DNA of 64,000 nt from JACVRW01 sp963803085. GTDB lineage: Bacteria; Actinomycetota; Thermoleophilia; Solirubrobacterales; Thermoleophilaceae. The notes under the pieces are model-generated. The model ran no database searches. It was not told the DNA's origin and saw only the letters and a list, made by a program, of their open reading frames with translations. A program made the translations under genes and the position numbers. Positions 62,106 through 64,000 of the stretch are shown piece by piece; the stretch's first letter is position 1, and every line of letters begins with the position of its first letter. The stretch covers positions 41,419 through 105,418 of the forward strand of contig CAWDLE010000012.1 in the NCBI GenBank assembly GCA_963803085.1, written 5' to 3'.

Positions 62106-63334
62106 GCCAGCAGCTCGCTGACCATCTCGATGGCCTGTTCGGCGCTTTCAGCCGGGCGCTGCTCGCCCGTGTCCATGTCCTTCACCTCGATCGTGTCTCC
62201 GATGATCACGACCGCGCGCGCGCCGATCCGGTTCGCCTGCTTCAGCTGCCCTTTCATGCTCCGGCCCGCCTGTTCAAGCTGCGTGCGAAGCCCCGCCCTG
62301 CGGAGGCGCTGCGCGAGCGAGAGGGCGCCCTGCGCGCCGTCGGCAATGGCCACGAACACCTCAGCGCTGGCCTCGTCCTCAGCGTCGCCCGCGGCAAGCA
62401 GCATCCGCTCCACGCCGGCGGCCCAGCCCACTCCCGGGGTGGGCGGCCCGCCCAGCTCCTCGACCAGGCCGTCGTAGCGGCCGCCGCCGCCGAGCGCCGC
62501 CTGGGCTCCGAGGCGCTCCGACTCGAACTCGAACACAGTGCGCGTGTAGTAGTCGAGCCCGCGCACGAGCGTTGAGTCGATCTCATACGGCAGCCCGGCC
62601 GCGTCGAGCAGGCCGCGCACCTCCGCGAAATGCTCCGCGTCCTCCGTGGTCAGCCGGTCGACCAGGCGCGGTGCCTCAGCCATCACCGCCTGGGTGCCGG
62701 GGTGGTCGGCGTCGAATGCGCGCAGCGGGTTCTGCTCGAGCCGCCCCCGCACCTCCTCCGAAAGCTCGCCCTCGTGCGCGCGCAGGTATGCGCTGAGCTC
62801 GTCGATGTAGTCGGCGCGCGTTTCCGGCGTGCCGAGGCTCGACAGCCGCAGGCGCGACGGCCCCGTGCCCGCTCGCTCGTAGATCTCCGCCAACAGGAGG
62901 ATCAGCTCAGCGTCGAGCGTGGGGTCGTCCGAGCCGAGCGCCTCGGCGTCGATCTGCGTGAACTGGCGGAAGCGCCCCGCCTGCGGGGCCTCGTGACGGA
63001 AGAACGGACCGGCGGTCCAGACCTTCACCGGCTGCGGCAGCTTGTGCATGCCGTGCTCGACGTAGGCCCGGCAGATGCCGGCTGTAGCTTCGGGCCGGAG
63101 CGTGAGCGAGCGGCCGGCCTTGTCCTCGAAGGTGAACATCTCCTTCTGGACGATGTCCGTGGACTCCCCCACCCCGCGGGCGAACAGCTCGGTGTCCTCG
63201 AACACCGGCGTCTCCATCGGCTCGTAGCCCGCTCGTCCGAGCACGTCGCCCGCCATCTCCACGAGCCGGAGTCGCCGGCGCGCGTCCAGAGGCAGCACGT
63301 CGACCGTGCCGCGCGGGGCCTGGAACTTCTTCAC
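62102..63334 (-). CDS. hisS: Histidyl-tRNA synthetase
   Basis: 410 aa. KKFQAPRGTVDVLP start, motif 2 FRHEAPQAGRFRQFTQIDAEALG, histidine motifs LVRGLDYYTRTVFEF and AALGGGGRYDGLVEELGG, and the C-terminal anticodon domain. GTG overlaps the hydrolase stop (GTGA). Confidence 0.96.
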   Translation of the reverse strand: MKKFQAPRGTVDVLPLDARRRLRLVEMAGDVLGRAGYEPMETPVFEDTELFARGVGESTDIVQKEMFTFEDKAGRSLTLRPEATAGICRAYVEHGMHKLPQPVKVWTAGPFFRHEAPQAGRFRQFTQIDAEALGSDDPTLDAELILLLAEIYERAGTGPSRLRLSSLGTPETRADYIDELSAYLRAHEGELSEEVRGRLEQNPLRAFDADHPGTQAVMAEAPRLVDRLTTEDAEHFAEVRGLLDAAGLPYEIDSTLVRGLDYYTRTVFEFESERLGAQAALGGGGRYDGLVEELGGPPTPGVGWAAGVERMLLAAGDAEDEASAEVFVAIADGAQGALSLAQRLRRAGLRTQLEQAGRSMKGQLKQANRIGARAVVIIGDTIEVKDMDTGEQRPAESAEQAIEMVSELLA

Positions 63335-63969
63335 CTCGCCAGCTCGGCCAGGAACGGGTTCGTGTCCCGCTCCGCCGCGAGTGTGGTTGTGCCCATGTGA
63401 CCGGGATAGACCGCGGTATCGCCCGGCAGCGAGTCGACGAGGCCGCGGATCGACTCCAGGAGCGTCGGGTGATCGCCGCCGGGAAGGTCGGTGCGGCCGA
63501 TCGACTGCTCGAACAGCACGTCGCCCGAGAAGATCGCCTGCTCGTCCGGGATCGAGAACGTCACGTGCCCGGGACTGTGGCCAGGCGTGAACAGGACGTC
63601 GATCTCGAAGCCGGCCAGCTCGAGGCGCTCGCCGCCCTCGAGCATGTGCTCGGCGTCGTAGGACTCGAACGGGCCGAACCCGGGCCAGGGCACGAAGCTC
63701 ATGATGTCGGCGAGCACGAACGCCTCGATCTTCGGCACCCAGACCTCGGCGCCGGTCGCGCGGGCCACGGGCGCCACGGCCCCGACATGGTCGAAGTGCG
63801 TGTGAGTAAGCAGGATCGCGTCGAGCTGGACGCCCAACTCGTCGATGGCGCCGAGGAGCTTGTCGGCCTCGTCGCCAGGATCGATGATGAGCGCTCGATC
63901 CGAGCCCTCGCGGCGGAAGATGTAGCTGTTCTCCGCCACCGGCCCGACGGTGAACATGCGCACGTCCAT
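63331..63969 (-). CDS. Glyoxalase II-like metallo-beta-lactamase hydrolase
   Basis: 212 aa. THTHFDHVGAV carries the HxHxDH zinc motif; more ligands are in FTPGHSPGHVTF, FSGDVLFEQSIGRTDL and YPGHMGTTTLAAE. This is the YcbL-type glyoxalase II-like class that hydrolyses thioesters. Upstream of hisS in an operon. Confidence 0.93.
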   Translation of the reverse strand: MDVRMFTVGPVAENSYIFRREGSDRALIIDPGDEADKLLGAIDELGVQLDAILLTHTHFDHVGAVAPVARATGAEVWVPKIEAFVLADIMSFVPWPGFGPFESYDAEHMLEGGERLELAGFEIDVLFTPGHSPGHVTFSIPDEQAIFSGDVLFEQSIGRTDLPGGDHPTLLESIRGLVDSLPGDTAVYPGHMGTTTLAAERDTNPFLAELAR

Positions 63970-63972
63970 CGC

Positions 63973-64000
63973 TAGCCGCCTGCCGCCTTGCGTCGCTTTC
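63973..64000 (-). CDS. 3' end of a gene cut by the right edge (tentative)
   Basis: Reading in from the edge on the minus strand gives KRRKAAGG then TAG, 3 nt before the hydrolase ATG. Too short to identify; it may end the gene that precedes this operon. Confidence 0.3.

Noticed and set aside
41283..63334. T-box leaders before alaS, hisS or aspS
   Set aside because: hisS and aspS have no leader because their starts overlap the upstream gene. The alaS upstream gap (43938-44003) is too short for a T-box and shows no T-box motif.
1..64000. tRNA, rRNA or CRISPR arrays
   Set aside because: No cloverleaf with TTCGA/anticodon pattern, no rRNA signature and no regularly spaced repeats were found in the intergenic regions read.

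Overview
The window looks like chromosome of a high-GC, Gram-positive actinobacterium. The best fit is the class Thermoleophilia (Solirubrobacterales type). This is inference from the very high GC, the many GTG/TTG starts with four-base stop/start overlaps, the lipoprotein-rich envelope, a SigB/SigF-type sigma factor, and type IV pilus genes next to aroC/aroB and alaS-ruvX-mltG-aroE. There are no LPS or outer-membrane genes. No species is assigned.

Layout (the core genes run on the minus strand). 1-13.7 kb: a shikimate kinase/3-dehydroquinate synthase fusion (cut by the left edge), aroC, a calcium-repeat protein, pilP-like, pilO, pilN, pilM, prepilin peptidase pilD, three pseudopilin-type genes (PilX-, PilW- and PilV-like, the last two carrying PKD and Fn3 domains), and two tandem pilA cassettes. 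Each cassette is promoter - cyclic-di-GMP-I (GEMM) riboswitch - pilA - terminator. 13.7-33.2 kb: a mixed-strand accessory region with small secreted proteins, DUF488, cupin, a FAD oxidase with a Bor-like partner, a solute-binding lipoprotein, an orphan GAF histidine kinase, stress and dehydrogenase genes, YibE/F, lgt, a solitary tyrosine recombinase, and several genes broken by multiple frameshifts (GAP-type transporter, membrane sulfatase, RTX-like protein, beta-lactamase family). 33.2-43.9 kb: a minus-strand run alaS-ruvX-mltG-aroE-(LppX/thioredoxin hybrid)-pilB-pilT-pilC with little or no spacing. The pil genes are thus split into two blocks by the accessory region. 44.0-51.1 kb: two very small genes, a kinase-regulator-kinase operon behind a perfect 16-bp palindrome, an HD-GYP phosphodiesterase gene with a possible GEMM-like leader, and an MFS transporter. 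51.4-57.3 kb: an oligopeptide-type ABC transporter. 57.4-60.1 kb: a tightly overlapped operon of an IscU-MnmA fusion, a degenerate RsbW-like anti-sigma factor and a sigma factor. 60.3-64.0 kb: aspS, hisS and a metallo-beta-lactamase hydrolase.

How it fits together: the window holds both ends of a c-di-GMP circuit (an HD-GYP protein that should degrade c-di-GMP, and riboswitches that should read it on pilin mRNA) beside the pilus motors (PilB, PilT), platform (PilC) and assembly proteins (PilM/N/O/P-like). The aro genes (aroKB, aroC, aroE) flank both pilus blocks.

Quality warning: at least ten genes carry frameshifts. Several are single-base breaks in genes expected to be functional (oppC, pilP-like, PilX-like, one pilA, the mltG tail), which suggests assembly indels. 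Others (sulfatase, RTX, beta-lactamase) carry several breaks each and may be true decay. Raw reads are needed to tell these apart. No rRNA, tRNA or CRISPR array was seen.
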